Position numbers and translations under genes: made by a program. Of a DNA stretch of 64,000 nt, positions 16,860 through 25,062 are shown one piece after another. The notes under the pieces are model-generated. The model ran no database searches. It saw only the letters and a list, made by a program, of their open reading frames with translations, and was not told the origin of the DNA. Source of the DNA: Pseudomonas sp. LBUM920 (GTDB taxonomy: Bacteria; Pseudomonadota; Gammaproteobacteria; Pseudomonadales; Pseudomonadaceae). The stretch lies in NCBI RefSeq assembly GCF_003852315.1, contig NZ_CP027762.1, forward strand, positions 5,995,501 through 6,059,500, given 5' to 3'. How positions within the stretch are numbered: position 1 is the first letter of the stretch; every line of letters begins with the position of its first letter.

Positions 16860-17804
16860 TCAAACCACCTCTCGTCGCCGATCCTCCCTTGGGCACTTGG
16901 CAAACCGCGCCCGATAGCTGCGCGTGAAGTAAGAAGGCGACTCAAACCCGCACGCAATACTCACCTCCAGCACACTCATGTCGCTCTGACGCAATAGCTG
17001 CCGGGCTTTTTCCAGGCGCAGGCCGAGGTAGAAGTTGCTTGGCGTGTCGTTCAAATGCAGACGAAACAACCGCTCCAACTGGCGCCGGGTGACTTTGATC
17101 GCCTCGGCCAGTGCCAGGGTGGTCAGCGGCGGTTCGGTGTGTTGTTCCATTTCACCGATCACTTGCACCAGCTTTTTGTTGTTGATGCCGTAGCGCGTGG
17201 CGATCTGCATGCGCTGGTGGTCTTTGCGTGGGCGGATGCGCCCGAGTACGAATTGCTCGGAAACCTGGATCGCAAGGTCCGGGCCGTGGGCCTGGGCGAT
17301 CAGGTCGAGCATCAGGTCGATGGACGCCGTGCCGCCCGCGCACGTGATGCGACGACGGTCGATTTCGAACAGCTCCTGGGTCACGGTGAGCTGTGGATAA
17401 GATTCCTTAAAGGCGTCAATGGCTTCCCAATGCAGCGTGAGGCGGTGGCCATCGAGCAAGCCGGCCTCGGCGAGCACACAGGCGCCCGTGTCGATGGCGC
17501 CGAGGGTGACGCCGTCGTGGTCGAGGCGGCGCAGCCAGTGCTCCAGCGCAGGCGTGGTGAACTTCAAGGGTTCGAAGCCGGCGACCACCATCAGCGTCGC
17601 GCCTTTTTTGAGCGGCTCCAATGCGGCGTCGGCGTTGACCGACATGCCATTGCTCGCCAGCACCGCGCCGCCATCGGCGCTCAGCACGTGCCAGCGGTAC
17701 AGCTCGCCGCGAAAGCGGTTGGCGACGCGCAGCGGTTCCAGCGCAGAGATAAAGCCGATGGCCGAGAAACCCGGCATCAGCAAGAAATAGAAATCCTGGG
17801 ACAT
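16860..17804 (-). CDS. cdhR: Carnitine catabolism activator, GATase-AraC type
   Basis: The 314-residue GlxA-type regulator has an N-terminal DJ-1/PfpI-like domain (MSQDFYFLLMPGFSAIGFISALEPLR, LGAIDTGACVLAEAGLLDG) and a C-terminal AraC domain with two HTH motifs (TTLALAEAIKVTRRQLERLF and MSVLEVSIACGFESPSYFTRSYRARF). It is divergent from caiX-cdhCAB, the position of CdhR in P. aeruginosa, where it senses carnitine and activates the cdh operon. It is paralogous to GbdR at 23.5-24.6 kb. Confidence 0.88.
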   Translation of the reverse strand: MSQDFYFLLMPGFSAIGFISALEPLRVANRFRGELYRWHVLSADGGAVLASNGMSVNADAALEPLKKGATLMVVAGFEPLKFTTPALEHWLRRLDHDGVTLGAIDTGACVLAEAGLLDGHRLTLHWEAIDAFKESYPQLTVTQELFEIDRRRITCAGGTASIDLMLDLIAQAHGPDLAIQVSEQFVLGRIRPRKDHQRMQIATRYGINNKKLVQVIGEMEQHTEPPLTTLALAEAIKVTRRQLERLFRLHLNDTPSNFYLGLRLEKARQLLRQSDMSVLEVSIACGFESPSYFTRSYRARFAKCPREDRRREVV

Positions 17805-17998
17805 GGTGGCGCTCTCGTAAGACGGGCAGCGTGGTCACTGTGATACGCCAGTTCAACCGGCCATTCAAGAGCACAGGTCGCTGCAGTGCAAGAGCGGGTC
17901 GCCGCCGTGCGTTTTGTCGGGCCCGAAGGTACGTAACTTGATGCCATGGCGCACAAAGACGCCGGAACCCACAATAACGACCTGCCGAGGGATCCACC
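17805..17998. promoter_or_regulatory. Divergent cdhR-caiX control region
   Basis: About 194 bp between cdhR and caiX hold both promoters and the expected CdhR site. AACGACCTGCC at about 17976-17986 resembles the AACGACCTG found upstream of gbdR and of the small gene at 23183. No promoter boxes were assigned with confidence. Confidence 0.4.
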
Positions 17999-18943
17999 AT
18001 GAACCGACTGATCAGCCGCTGCGTGCTAGCACTCAGCGCCAGCGCCATTTTGAGCACCAGCGTACTCGCGGCCGATGCAGAATCTTGCCGGAACGTGCGC
18101 ATGGGCGTGGTGAACTGGACCGACGTGATCGCCACCAGCGCCATGACCCAAGTGTTGCTCGACGGCCTCGGCTACAAGACCAAACAGACCAGCGCCTCCC
18201 AGCAAATCATCTTCGCCGGCATTCGCGACCAACGCCTGGACCTGTTCCTGGGTTACTGGAACCCGCTGATGACCCAGACCATCACGCCATTTGTCGACGC
18301 CAAGCAAGTCAAAGTCCTCGAAAAACCCAGCCTGGAAGACGCGCGCGCCACCCTCGCCGTGCCAACTTACCTGGCGGACAAGGGCCTGAAAACCTTCGCC
18401 GACATCGCCAGGTTCGAGAAAGAACTGGGCGGCAAGATCTATGGCATCGAGCCAGGTTCGGGCGCCAACACCCAGATCAAGGCGATGATCGCCAAGAACC
18501 AGTTCGGCCTGGGCAAATTCCAGTTGGTGGAGTCCAGCGAAGCCGGCATGCTCGCCGCCGTCGACCGCGCGGTACGCCGCAAGGAAGCGGTGGTGTTCTT
18601 TGGCTGGGCGCCACACCCGATGAACGTCAACGTTGCCATGACCTACCTCACCGGCAGCGACGACGCCCTGGGCCCGAACGAAGGCATGGCCACGGTGTGG
18701 AGCGTCACTTCGCCGACCTACGCCGAACAGTGCCCGAACGTGCACAAGCTGCTGACCAACCTGACCTTCACCGCCGCCGACGAGAGCCGAATGATGCAGC
18801 CGTTGCTGGATCACAAAGACGCGCTCGAATCCGCCAGGCAGTGGCTCAAGGACCATCCGCAGGACCAGCAGCGCTGGCTTGAAGGGGTGACCACCTTCGA
18901 TGGCAAACCGGCCGCAGCCAACCTGCAATTGACCAGCCAATAA
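17999..18943 (+). CDS. caiX: Carnitine-binding periplasmic protein
   Basis: A 314-residue solute-binding protein of the OpuAC/ProX-like family with a signal peptide (ALSASAILSTSVLAADA). It parallels ChoX further on: both have the GKIYGIEPG, VESSEAGML and GWxPHPMN blocks. No permease or ATPase gene accompanies it; in P. aeruginosa CaiX delivers carnitine to the ChoWV (CbcWV) core. It heads the cdh operon and is divergent from cdhR. Confidence 0.9.
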   Translation: MNRLISRCVLALSASAILSTSVLAADAESCRNVRMGVVNWTDVIATSAMTQVLLDGLGYKTKQTSASQQIIFAGIRDQRLDLFLGYWNPLMTQTITPFVDAKQVKVLEKPSLEDARATLAVPTYLADKGLKTFADIARFEKELGGKIYGIEPGSGANTQIKAMIAKNQFGLGKFQLVESSEAGMLAAVDRAVRRKEAVVFFGWAPHPMNVNVAMTYLTGSDDALGPNEGMATVWSVTSPTYAEQCPNVHKLLTNLTFTAADESRMMQPLLDHKDALESARQWLKDHPQDQQRWLEGVTTFDGKPAAANLQLTSQ

Positions 18944-19020
18944 CCTGATCCGAATCACCGCGTCGCAGCCGCTGTTGGCTGCGAGCGGCATCACTACGCC
19001 CGCCTGTAAGGAACCGACTC

Positions 19021-19908
19021 ATGAACCACGACGTCATCATCACCTGCGCACTCACCGGTGCTGGCGACACGACCGGCAGAAGCCCACACGTGCCGGTCAC
19101 GCCCAAACAAATCGCCGCCGCCGCCGTGGAAGCCGCCAAGGCGGGTGCCACCGTGGTGCACTGCCACGTGCGTGACCCGCAAACCGGCAAATTCAGCCGC
19201 GACGTCGCGCTGTACCGCGAAGTGATGGAGCGCATCCGCGAGGCCGACATCGACATCATCGTCAATCTTACTGCCGGCATGGGCGGCGATCTGGAAATCG
19301 GCGGCGGCGAAAACCCGATGGAGTTCGGCCCCAACACCGACCTGGTCGGCGCGCTGACGCGCCTGGCGCACGTGGAAGAGCTGCTGCCGGAAATCTGCAC
19401 CCTGGACTGCGGCACGCTGAACTTTGGTGACGGCGACACCATTTACGTCTCCACCCCGGCCCAGCTGCGTGCTGGCGCCAAGCGTATCCAGGAGCTGGGC
19501 GTTAAGGCCGAGCTGGAAATCTTCGACACCGGCCACCTGTGGTTTGCCAAGCAGATGATCAAGGAAGGCCTGCTCGACAACCCGCTGTTCCAACTGTGCC
19601 TGGGCATCCCCTGGGGCGCGCCGGCCGACACCACCACGATGAAAGCCATGGTCGACAACCTGCCCGCCGACGCGGTGTGGGCCGGCTTTGGTATCGGCCG
19701 CATGCAAATGCCGATGGCGGCCCAAGCGGTGCTGCTGGGCGGCAACGTGCGCGTCGGCCTGGAAGACAACCTGTGGCTGGACAAGGGCGTGCTCGCCACC
19801 AACGGCCAACTGGTGGAACGCGCCAGTGAAATCCTCAGCCGCCTCGGCGCGCGGGTCATGACCCCGGCGCAAGGTCGAATCAAGATGGGCCTGACCAAGC
19901 GCGGCTAA
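19021..19908 (+). CDS. cdhC: Dehydrocarnitine-cleaving enzyme (BKACE family)
   Basis: A 295-residue zinc TIM-barrel enzyme of the beta-keto acid cleavage (DUF849) family. The metal-binding VVHCHVRDPQTGKFSRD segment and the GMGGDLEIGGGEN and GIPWGAPADTTTM loops are visible. It condenses 3-dehydrocarnitine with acetyl-CoA to give acetoacetate and betainyl-CoA. AAGGA lies 8 nt before the ATG. Order caiX-cdhC-cdhA-cdhB is the pseudomonad carnitine operon. Confidence 0.9.
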   Translation: MNHDVIITCALTGAGDTTGRSPHVPVTPKQIAAAAVEAAKAGATVVHCHVRDPQTGKFSRDVALYREVMERIREADIDIIVNLTAGMGGDLEIGGGENPMEFGPNTDLVGALTRLAHVEELLPEICTLDCGTLNFGDGDTIYVSTPAQLRAGAKRIQELGVKAELEIFDTGHLWFAKQMIKEGLLDNPLFQLCLGIPWGAPADTTTMKAMVDNLPADAVWAGFGIGRMQMPMAAQAVLLGGNVRVGLEDNLWLDKGVLATNGQLVERASEILSRLGARVMTPAQGRIKMGLTKRG

Positions 19909-19934
19909 CTTCCTGCCGAAACCGAATTGAAAAG

Positions 19935-20021
19935 GTGGGAGCGGGCTTGCTCGCGAAGGCGGTGAATCAGTCACCGAATGCAACAACTGACACACCGCCT
20001 TCGCGAGCAAGCCGCTCCCAC
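19935..20021. repeat. REP pair, class B, canonical
   Basis: Lies between cdhC and cdhA inside the carnitine operon. Confidence 0.85.
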
Positions 20022-20071
20022 ATTTGAACCGGTTCCTCACACAGAATTTGCGAATACTTTAGGAAATTGCC

Positions 20072-21037
20072 ATGCGCTTTATCACTGAAATCAAAACCTT
20101 CGCCGCCCTCGGCAGCGGCGTTATCGGCAGCGGCTGGGTGTCTCGCGCCCTCGCCCACGGCCTGGATGTGGTCGCCTGGGACCCCGCGCCCGGCGCCGAA
20201 GCGGCCCTGCGCAAGCGCGTCGCCAATGCCTGGGGCGCGTTGGAGAAACAAGGTTTGGCACCGGGTGCGTCTCAAGACCGCCTGCGCTTTGTGACCACCA
20301 TTGAAGCGTGCGTGAAAGACGCCGACTTCATCCAGGAAAGCGCCCCGGAACGCCTGGAGCTGAAACTGGAACTGCACAGCAAAATCAGCGCGGCGGCCAA
20401 GCCGAATGCACTGATTGGGTCGAGTACTTCGGGTCTGTTGCCGAGTGAGTTCTACGAAGGTTCCACCCACCCGGAACGCTGCGTGGTCGGCCACCCGTTC
20501 AACCCGGTTTACCTGCTGCCGCTGGTGGAAGTGGTGGGCGGCCAAAACACTGCGCCCGAAGCGATTCAGGCGGCGATCAAGGTGTATGAATCCCTTGGCA
20601 TGCGCCCGTTGCACGTGCGTAAGGAAGTGCCGGGGTTCATCGCTGACCGCTTGCTCGAAGCGCTGTGGCGTGAGGCGCTGCACCTGGTGAATGACGGCGT
20701 GGCGACCACCGGTGAAATCGACGATGCGATCCGCTTTGGCGCCGGCTTGCGCTGGTCGTTCATGGGCACCTTCCTCACCTACACGCTGGCGGGCGGCGAT
20801 GCCGGTATGCGCCACTTCATGGCGCAGTTCGGCCCGGCGCTGCAATTGCCGTGGACGTATTTGCCGGCACCGGAGCTGACCGACAAGTTGATCGACGATG
20901 TGGTCGACGGCACCAGTGAGCAGTTGGGCACACACAGCATTTCGGCGCTGGAGCGCTATCGTGATGATTGCCTGTTGGCGGTGCTGGAGGCGGTGAAGAC
21001 CACCAAAGCCAAACACGGTATGAGCTTCGCTGAGTAA
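20072..21037 (+). CDS. cdhA: L-carnitine dehydrogenase
   Basis: The 321-residue NAD enzyme is of the 3-hydroxyacyl-CoA dehydrogenase fold. Rossmann loop AALGSGVIGSGWVSRALAHG is at residues 11-30; the GHPFNPVYLLPLVEVVGG block with the catalytic histidine follows in the middle. It oxidises L-carnitine to 3-dehydrocarnitine, the substrate of CdhC. It is shorter than the forms in some bacteria in which the thioesterase is fused; here cdhB is a separate gene downstream. Confidence 0.92.
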   Translation: MRFITEIKTFAALGSGVIGSGWVSRALAHGLDVVAWDPAPGAEAALRKRVANAWGALEKQGLAPGASQDRLRFVTTIEACVKDADFIQESAPERLELKLELHSKISAAAKPNALIGSSTSGLLPSEFYEGSTHPERCVVGHPFNPVYLLPLVEVVGGQNTAPEAIQAAIKVYESLGMRPLHVRKEVPGFIADRLLEALWREALHLVNDGVATTGEIDDAIRFGAGLRWSFMGTFLTYTLAGGDAGMRHFMAQFGPALQLPWTYLPAPELTDKLIDDVVDGTSEQLGTHSISALERYRDDCLLAVLEAVKTTKAKHGMSFAE

Positions 21038-21053
21038 CGGCTGTTGATTTCCT

Positions 21054-21123
21054 GTGGGAGCTGGCTTGCCTGCGACAGCGGTGTACGACTCACCGCCGCC
21101 ATTGCAGGCAAGCCCGCTCCCAC
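21054..21123. repeat. REP pair, mixed class C/B, canonical
   Basis: Between cdhA and cdhB. Short spacer; left arm class C, right arm ends GCCCGCTCCCAC. Confidence 0.8.
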
Positions 21124-21155
21124 AGTTGACCGAGTAATGACCTGGAATCCCAGAC

Positions 21156-21635
21156 ATGCCTGCATTGACCACCTACACCACCAAAATCCAGCCCGAGTGG
21201 GTGGATTACAACGGCCACCTGCGCGATGCGTTCTACCTGCTGATCTTCAGCTACGCCACCGACGCACTGATGGACACCCTGGGTTTGGACAGTGAAAACC
21301 GTGAGGCCAGCGGCCACTCACTGTTCACTTTGGAACTGCACCTGAACTACCTGCACGAGGTGAAACTCGGTGCCGAGGTAGAGGTGCGCACTCAGCTGAT
21401 CGCCCACGATGCCAAGCGCCTGCACCTCTATCACAGCCTGCACCTGGTGGGCGACGAGAAGGAATTGGCGGGCAACGAACAGATGTTGCTACACGTCGAT
21501 CTCGCCGGTCCGCATTCGGCGCCGTTTACCGAGACCACCCTGGCAAAACTCACCGCGATCAGCGCGCAGCAGGCCGAGTTGGCGCGCCCCGCCCTCCTCG
21601 GCCGCGTGATTGGATTGCCGCCCAAAAAACAATAA
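21156..21635 (+). CDS. cdhB: Betainyl-CoA thioesterase
   Basis: A 159-residue hot-dog fold thioesterase of the 4HBT type, with the early WVDYNGHLRDAFYLLIFSYATD motif holding the catalytic aspartate. It releases glycine betaine from the betainyl-CoA formed by CdhC and thereby joins carnitine breakdown to the GbcAB pathway. The next gene starts 9 bp after its stop with its own AAGGAG, so the two are translationally close. Confidence 0.88.
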   Translation: MPALTTYTTKIQPEWVDYNGHLRDAFYLLIFSYATDALMDTLGLDSENREASGHSLFTLELHLNYLHEVKLGAEVEVRTQLIAHDAKRLHLYHSLHLVGDEKELAGNEQMLLHVDLAGPHSAPFTETTLAKLTAISAQQAELARPALLGRVIGLPPKKQ

Positions 21636-21644
21636 GGAGCCACC

Positions 21645-22805
21645 ATGCAAACCGCCGCCGCTGTTGCCGATTTTCGTACCTACCCAACGATCAGCGACCT
21701 CGCCGAGGTGCAGGTGCTGACCGATCAGCTACGCGTGCAATGGGCCGATGGGCGGGTGAGCCCGTTTCATCATCAGTGGCTGCGCGACAACTGCCCGTGC
21801 GCGCAATGCGTGTACAGCGTGACCCGCGAGCAGGTGCTCGAGATTGTCGATGTCGACGAACACCTGACTGCCGTCAGCGCGCATATCGATCAGGGATGCC
21901 TGAATGTGCAATGGAGCGGCGGCCATCTCAGCCACTACGATCCGGGCTGGTTGCGGGCCCATGCCTATGACGACGAATCACGCGCCGAACGCCGTGCAGC
22001 CAAGCCCGCATCGCAGCGATGGGACAGCACCTTCGCGTTGCCCGTTTTCGACTACGCGGCCGTGATGCAAGACCCGAACATCCTGCTGCAATGGTTGCTG
22101 GCCTTGCGTGACTCGGGCCTCACGCAAATCCGTGGCGTGCCCACCGAACCTGGCTCGCTGGCGCTGATCGCCAAGCGCATTTCGTTTATCCGCGAGAGCA
22201 ACTTCGGTGTGCTGTTCAACGTGCAGTCCAAGGCCGACGCCGACAGCAATGCGTACACCGCCTTTAACCTGCCGTTGCACAGCGATTTGCCAACGCGCGA
22301 GCTGCAACCGGGGCTGCAATTTCTGCATTGCCTGGTGAACGAGGCCACGGGCGGCGAGAGCATTTTTGTCGATGGGTTCGCCATCGCCCATGCGCTGCGC
22401 ACGGAAGACCCCGAGGCGTTTCGCGCGTTGTGTGAAATCCCCGTGGAGTTTCGCAATAAAGACCGTCACAGCGACTATCGCCGCCTGGCACCGATCATTG
22501 CGCTGGATGCCTTGGGTGACGTGGCGGAGATCCGCATGGCCAACTTTCTGCGCGGGCCGTTCGAGGCGCCGGTGGAGCAGATGCCGTTGTTGTATCGCGC
22601 GTATCGGCGCTTTATTGCGATGACCCGCGAGGACCGTTTCAGACTGGTCAAACGGCTGAATCCGGGGGAGTTGTGGTGCTTTGATAACCGCCGCACCTTG
22701 CATGCGCGCAATGCGTTTGACCCGGCTTCCGGGGCGCGGCATTTTCAGGGTTGTTACATTGACAGGGATGAGTTGCTCTCTAGGATTCTGGTGTTGCAGC
22801 GGTAG
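21645..22805 (+). CDS. Gamma-butyrobetaine dioxygenase
   Basis: The 386-residue 2-oxoglutarate/iron oxygenase has an N-terminal zinc-binding domain (WLRDNCPCAQCVY, DUF971-like) and a C-terminal TauD/BBOX domain. Iron ligands: H-x-D in LPLHSDLPTREL and a distal histidine in NRRTLHARNAF; the LWCFDNRRTLHAR segment also carries the 2-oxoglutarate arginine. It hydroxylates gamma-butyrobetaine to L-carnitine. Placed as last gene of the cdh operon, it extends the pathway one step upstream. A TauD-family enzyme with another trimethylammonium substrate cannot be excluded. Confidence 0.85.
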   Translation: MQTAAAVADFRTYPTISDLAEVQVLTDQLRVQWADGRVSPFHHQWLRDNCPCAQCVYSVTREQVLEIVDVDEHLTAVSAHIDQGCLNVQWSGGHLSHYDPGWLRAHAYDDESRAERRAAKPASQRWDSTFALPVFDYAAVMQDPNILLQWLLALRDSGLTQIRGVPTEPGSLALIAKRISFIRESNFGVLFNVQSKADADSNAYTAFNLPLHSDLPTRELQPGLQFLHCLVNEATGGESIFVDGFAIAHALRTEDPEAFRALCEIPVEFRNKDRHSDYRRLAPIIALDALGDVAEIRMANFLRGPFEAPVEQMPLLYRAYRRFIAMTREDRFRLVKRLNPGELWCFDNRRTLHARNAFDPASGARHFQGCYIDRDELLSRILVLQR

Positions 22806-22818
22806 ACCGCGGCGCGCC

Positions 22819-22902
22819 CTTCGCGAGCAAGCCCGCTCCCACATTGGACCGAGCTCCAAAGTTGGAATGCAGTCGAATGTGGGAGCGGGCTTGCTCGCGA
22901 AG
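22819..22902. repeat. REP pair, class B, reversed
   Basis: Downstream of the dioxygenase gene. The two GTGGGA ends face each other across about 37 bp. Confidence 0.8.
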
Positions 22903-22932
22903 AGGCCAGTGCAATCACCACAAACCCCAGGC

Positions 22933-22969
22933 AAAAAAAGCCCCGATCAAGCCGTGACTGGATCGGGGC
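22933..22969 (-). terminator. Rho-independent terminator, minus strand
   Basis: On the minus strand a stem GCCCCGATC/GATCGGGGC with a 12-nt loop is followed by seven T residues. On the plus strand there is no T run after the hairpin, so it serves a minus-strand transcript, although no minus-strand gene lies to its right before position 23542. Confidence 0.7.
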
Positions 22970-23073
22970 AGAGTGCTTGGTGTGAGCGTGACATCCCGAG
23001 GGTGACCAAACCTTCAGGGTGCGTGCCTGGCATTCAGTGTGCCTATTACTTCTTTCGGTAAATGACCCGAAAA
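22933..23073 (-). ncRNA. Candidate small RNA ending at an orphan terminator
   Basis: An orphan minus-strand terminator implies a transcript that begins in the gap 22970-23180. A possible promoter is TTGACG (23102-23107, minus strand) with a TATGAG-like -10 at 23081-23086, giving a start near 23073 and a product of about 140 nt. The predicted RNA can fold into TTTCGG/CCGAAA and GGCA/TGCC stems. I do not recognise it as a known Pseudomonas RNA. Start position and existence are inference. Confidence 0.35.
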
Positions 23074-23079
23074 CGACCT

Positions 23080-23097
23080 GCTCATAGCCATATGAGC
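23080..23097. promoter_or_regulatory. Dyad upstream of the 87-residue protein gene
   Basis: Perfect inverted repeat GCTCATA-GCCA-TATGAGC, immediately after AACGACCTG. It could be an operator for the plus-strand gene at 23183 or part of the minus-strand small RNA promoter. Confidence 0.35.
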
Positions 23098-23182
23098 CAT
23101 TCGTCAATTCTGCCCTTGCCGACCGGCCAGGGGCCTACCAGAATCCCAGTCAGTCCCCGCTCCCTACACCAGGATGAACGTC

Positions 23183-23446
23183 ATGATGCACGCGGATTTG
23201 ATTGACCAGGATGACCTGCTGGGCCAACTGCGCTCGCTGGGTTTTGAAGTCTCCAGCGGTGCCACCGCCGAGCAGGCTTGCGAGTGCGCGGTACGTGGTT
23301 TGAGCGCTGCACGGGCCAAGGCGCTCAAGGGCATGGTGGAACAGATGTACACCGGCAGTGCGACGATCTTGCCGGCGGTGCGCCAGGCGATCGACAAGCA
23401 GTTGTTGCCGGCGTTGGTGCAGTTCAAGCAGAACTCTGGCGCCTGA
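23183..23446 (+). CDS. Small conserved hypothetical protein next to gbdR
   Basis: An 87-residue acidic protein (MMHADLIDQDDLLGQLRSLG...) predicted to be all helical and cytoplasmic. ATG at 23183 is preferred over 23174 because AGGA sits 8 nt upstream. I recall a gene of this size beside gbdR in other pseudomonads, without known function. It is convergent with gbdR across a reversed REP pair. No motif was recognised. Confidence 0.65.
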   Translation: MMHADLIDQDDLLGQLRSLGFEVSSGATAEQACECAVRGLSAARAKALKGMVEQMYTGSATILPAVRQAIDKQLLPALVQFKQNSGA

Positions 23447-23453
23447 TAGATCG

Positions 23454-23527
23454 CTTTCGCAGGCAAGCCAGCTCCCACATTTGACTGTATTCACAGATCA
23501 AAATGTGGGAGCTGGCTTGCCTGCGAT
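23454..23527. repeat. REP pair, class C, reversed
   Basis: Between the convergent small gene and gbdR. Confidence 0.85.
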
Positions 23528-23541
23528 GAAGCCGACTCGGT

Positions 23542-24645
23542 CTAGAGCCTCACACTCGCAAACGTCGACTCATTCCTGGCCTGGCTCAACGCCGACATCG
23601 GCCCGGACAACGGTGACAACACCAGCGCCTGTGGAATCGGCATCATCGCCACCTGCTGGGTGGTGTTGGACCCTACGCGCTCATCGCGCGGCGGAATGCC
23701 AAAGTATTCGCGGTAGCACTTGGAGAAGTGCGGCGTGGACACAAACCCGCACACCGAGGCCACTTCGATGATCGACATCGGCGTTTGCTTGAGCAGTTGC
23801 CGCGCACGAATCAGGCGCAGCTTCAGGTAATAACGCGACGGCGAGCAGTGCAGGTATTTCTGGAACAGCCGCTCCAGCTGACGACGCGACACGGCGACGT
23901 ACACCGCCAACTCGTCCAGGTCGATCGGCTCTTCAAGGTTGGCTTCCATCAACGCGACGATTTCCTGCAGCTTCGGCTGGTTGGTGCCAAGCATGTGCTT
24001 GAGCGGCACGCGCTGGTGATCCTGTTCGTTGCGGATGCGTTCGTACACAAACATTTCGGAGATGGCGGCGGACAATTCACGGCCGTGGTCGCGGCTGATC
24101 AAGTGCAGCATCATGTCCAGCGGCGCGGTGCCGCCGGAGCTGGTGAAGCGATTGCGGTCGAGGGTGAACAGGCGCGTGCTCATGGCCACGCGCGGGAAGG
24201 CTTCCTGCATCGACGCCAGGCATTCCCAGTGCACGCTGCAATCAAAACCGTCGAGCAAACCGGCGCAGGCCAAGGCCCAACTGCCGGTGCACACCGCGCC
24301 AAGACGACGCGACTGACGCGCCTGGCTTTGCAGCCACGACACGTGCTCACGGGTAACGGTACGCTGGATTCCCACGCCGCCGCACACAATCACAGTGTCC
24401 AGGGCCGGGGCTTTGTGCATGGAGGCATCGGGGGTGATTTGCAGACCGTCGCTGGCCCACACCTGGTTTCCGTCGACACTCAGGGTTGTCCAGCGATACA
24501 GCTCGCGGCCGGACAGCTGGTTGGCCATGCGCAGGGGTTCCACTGCCGAGGCCAGGGAAATCAGCGTGAAATTGTCCAGCAGCAAAAAGCCGATGGATTG
24601 AGGCGCACGGTTCTGGGGTTGAGCCCCGGAGTTGAACGACGTCAT
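23542..24645 (-). CDS. gbdR: Glycine betaine/dimethylglycine-responsive activator
   Basis: The 367-residue GATase-AraC regulator has a DJ-1/PfpI-like ligand domain (SIGFLLLDNFTLISLASAVEPLRMANQL, RLGAVCTGSWALACAGLLDG) and an AraC domain with two HTH motifs (IDLDELAVYVAVSRRQLERLF and MSIIEVASVCGFVSTPHFSKCYREYFGIPP). A low-complexity tail of about 45 residues follows. GbdR activates gbcAB, dgcAB, cho, sdaB and related genes when glycine betaine or dimethylglycine is present. A strong sigma-54 type promoter element lies upstream (24738-24753), pointing to control by nitrogen or carbon state. Confidence 0.92.
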   Translation of the reverse strand: MTSFNSGAQPQNRAPQSIGFLLLDNFTLISLASAVEPLRMANQLSGRELYRWTTLSVDGNQVWASDGLQITPDASMHKAPALDTVIVCGGVGIQRTVTREHVSWLQSQARQSRRLGAVCTGSWALACAGLLDGFDCSVHWECLASMQEAFPRVAMSTRLFTLDRNRFTSSGGTAPLDMMLHLISRDHGRELSAAISEMFVYERIRNEQDHQRVPLKHMLGTNQPKLQEIVALMEANLEEPIDLDELAVYVAVSRRQLERLFQKYLHCSPSRYYLKLRLIRARQLLKQTPMSIIEVASVCGFVSTPHFSKCYREYFGIPPRDERVGSNTTQQVAMMPIPQALVLSPLSGPMSALSQARNESTFASVRL

Positions 24646-24737
24646 CGCGGTATCTCCTCACACAAAGCGGGTGATGGCCTCAGGCGAGGCTCTTGTTATT
24701 GCGCTCACCCTGGAAAGGAGAGGCTTTGAATTGATAG

Positions 24738-24753
24738 AGCAAATGCCATGCCT
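24738..24753 (-). promoter_or_regulatory. Sigma-54 promoter of gbdR
   Basis: On the minus strand AGGCATGGCATTTGCT fits the -24/-12 consensus (GG, then 10 nt, then GC; TTGCT at -12). Transcription would start near 24727, leaving about an 80-nt leader before the gbdR ATG. A sigma-54 promoter agrees with my recollection that gbdR responds to NtrBC/CbrAB in P. aeruginosa. Confidence 0.65.
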
Positions 24754-24756
24754 AAA

Positions 24757-24774
24757 ATTGAATGGCCATTCAAT
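24757..24774. promoter_or_regulatory. 18-bp perfect palindrome upstream of gbdR
   Basis: ATTGAATGGCCATTCAAT is a perfect palindrome whose edge is 3 bp from the -24 element of the gbdR promoter. Its half site ATTGAA also occurs in the BetI operator, but with a spacer longer by 4 bp. Probably a protein-binding site; the binder is unknown. Confidence 0.55.
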
Positions 24775-25062
24775 AACTCCTGAAAACGACCTGATGACGC
24801 GTCTATATAAGCCCGCGTGGGAAGTGCGGGATAGGCCCCGAAAAGGACGTCGGAGCGCGCCCGCTCACAGGGTGTGAGCAGATCGGTAGCACTTGTGGGA
24901 AGGCGCTTTGCGGGCGTAGGAAACGTCTGTCACCGCACGCACGGGAACCCGGTGGGCGGACGGGAAATCGTTTGGGGGCTACTTATCTGTTTGCGACGCG
25001 CTAAAAGGTGGCGCTTTTGGATCCGGGTGTTCACTTTATGAGCAGTGTTGCTGCATCTAACG
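24775..25062. other. Gene-free spacer between gbdR control region and REP pair
   Basis: No convincing ORF. It contains AACGACCTG close to 24785-24793 and a related CGAAAAGGACG near 24839, possibly activator sites for gbdR. Nothing else was recognised. Confidence 0.4.

Noticed and set aside
22940..22969. The GCCCCGATC hairpin as terminator of the gamma-butyrobetaine dioxygenase mRNA
   Set aside because: On the plus strand it is followed by AGAGTGCTTGG without a T run; the T run exists only on the minus strand.
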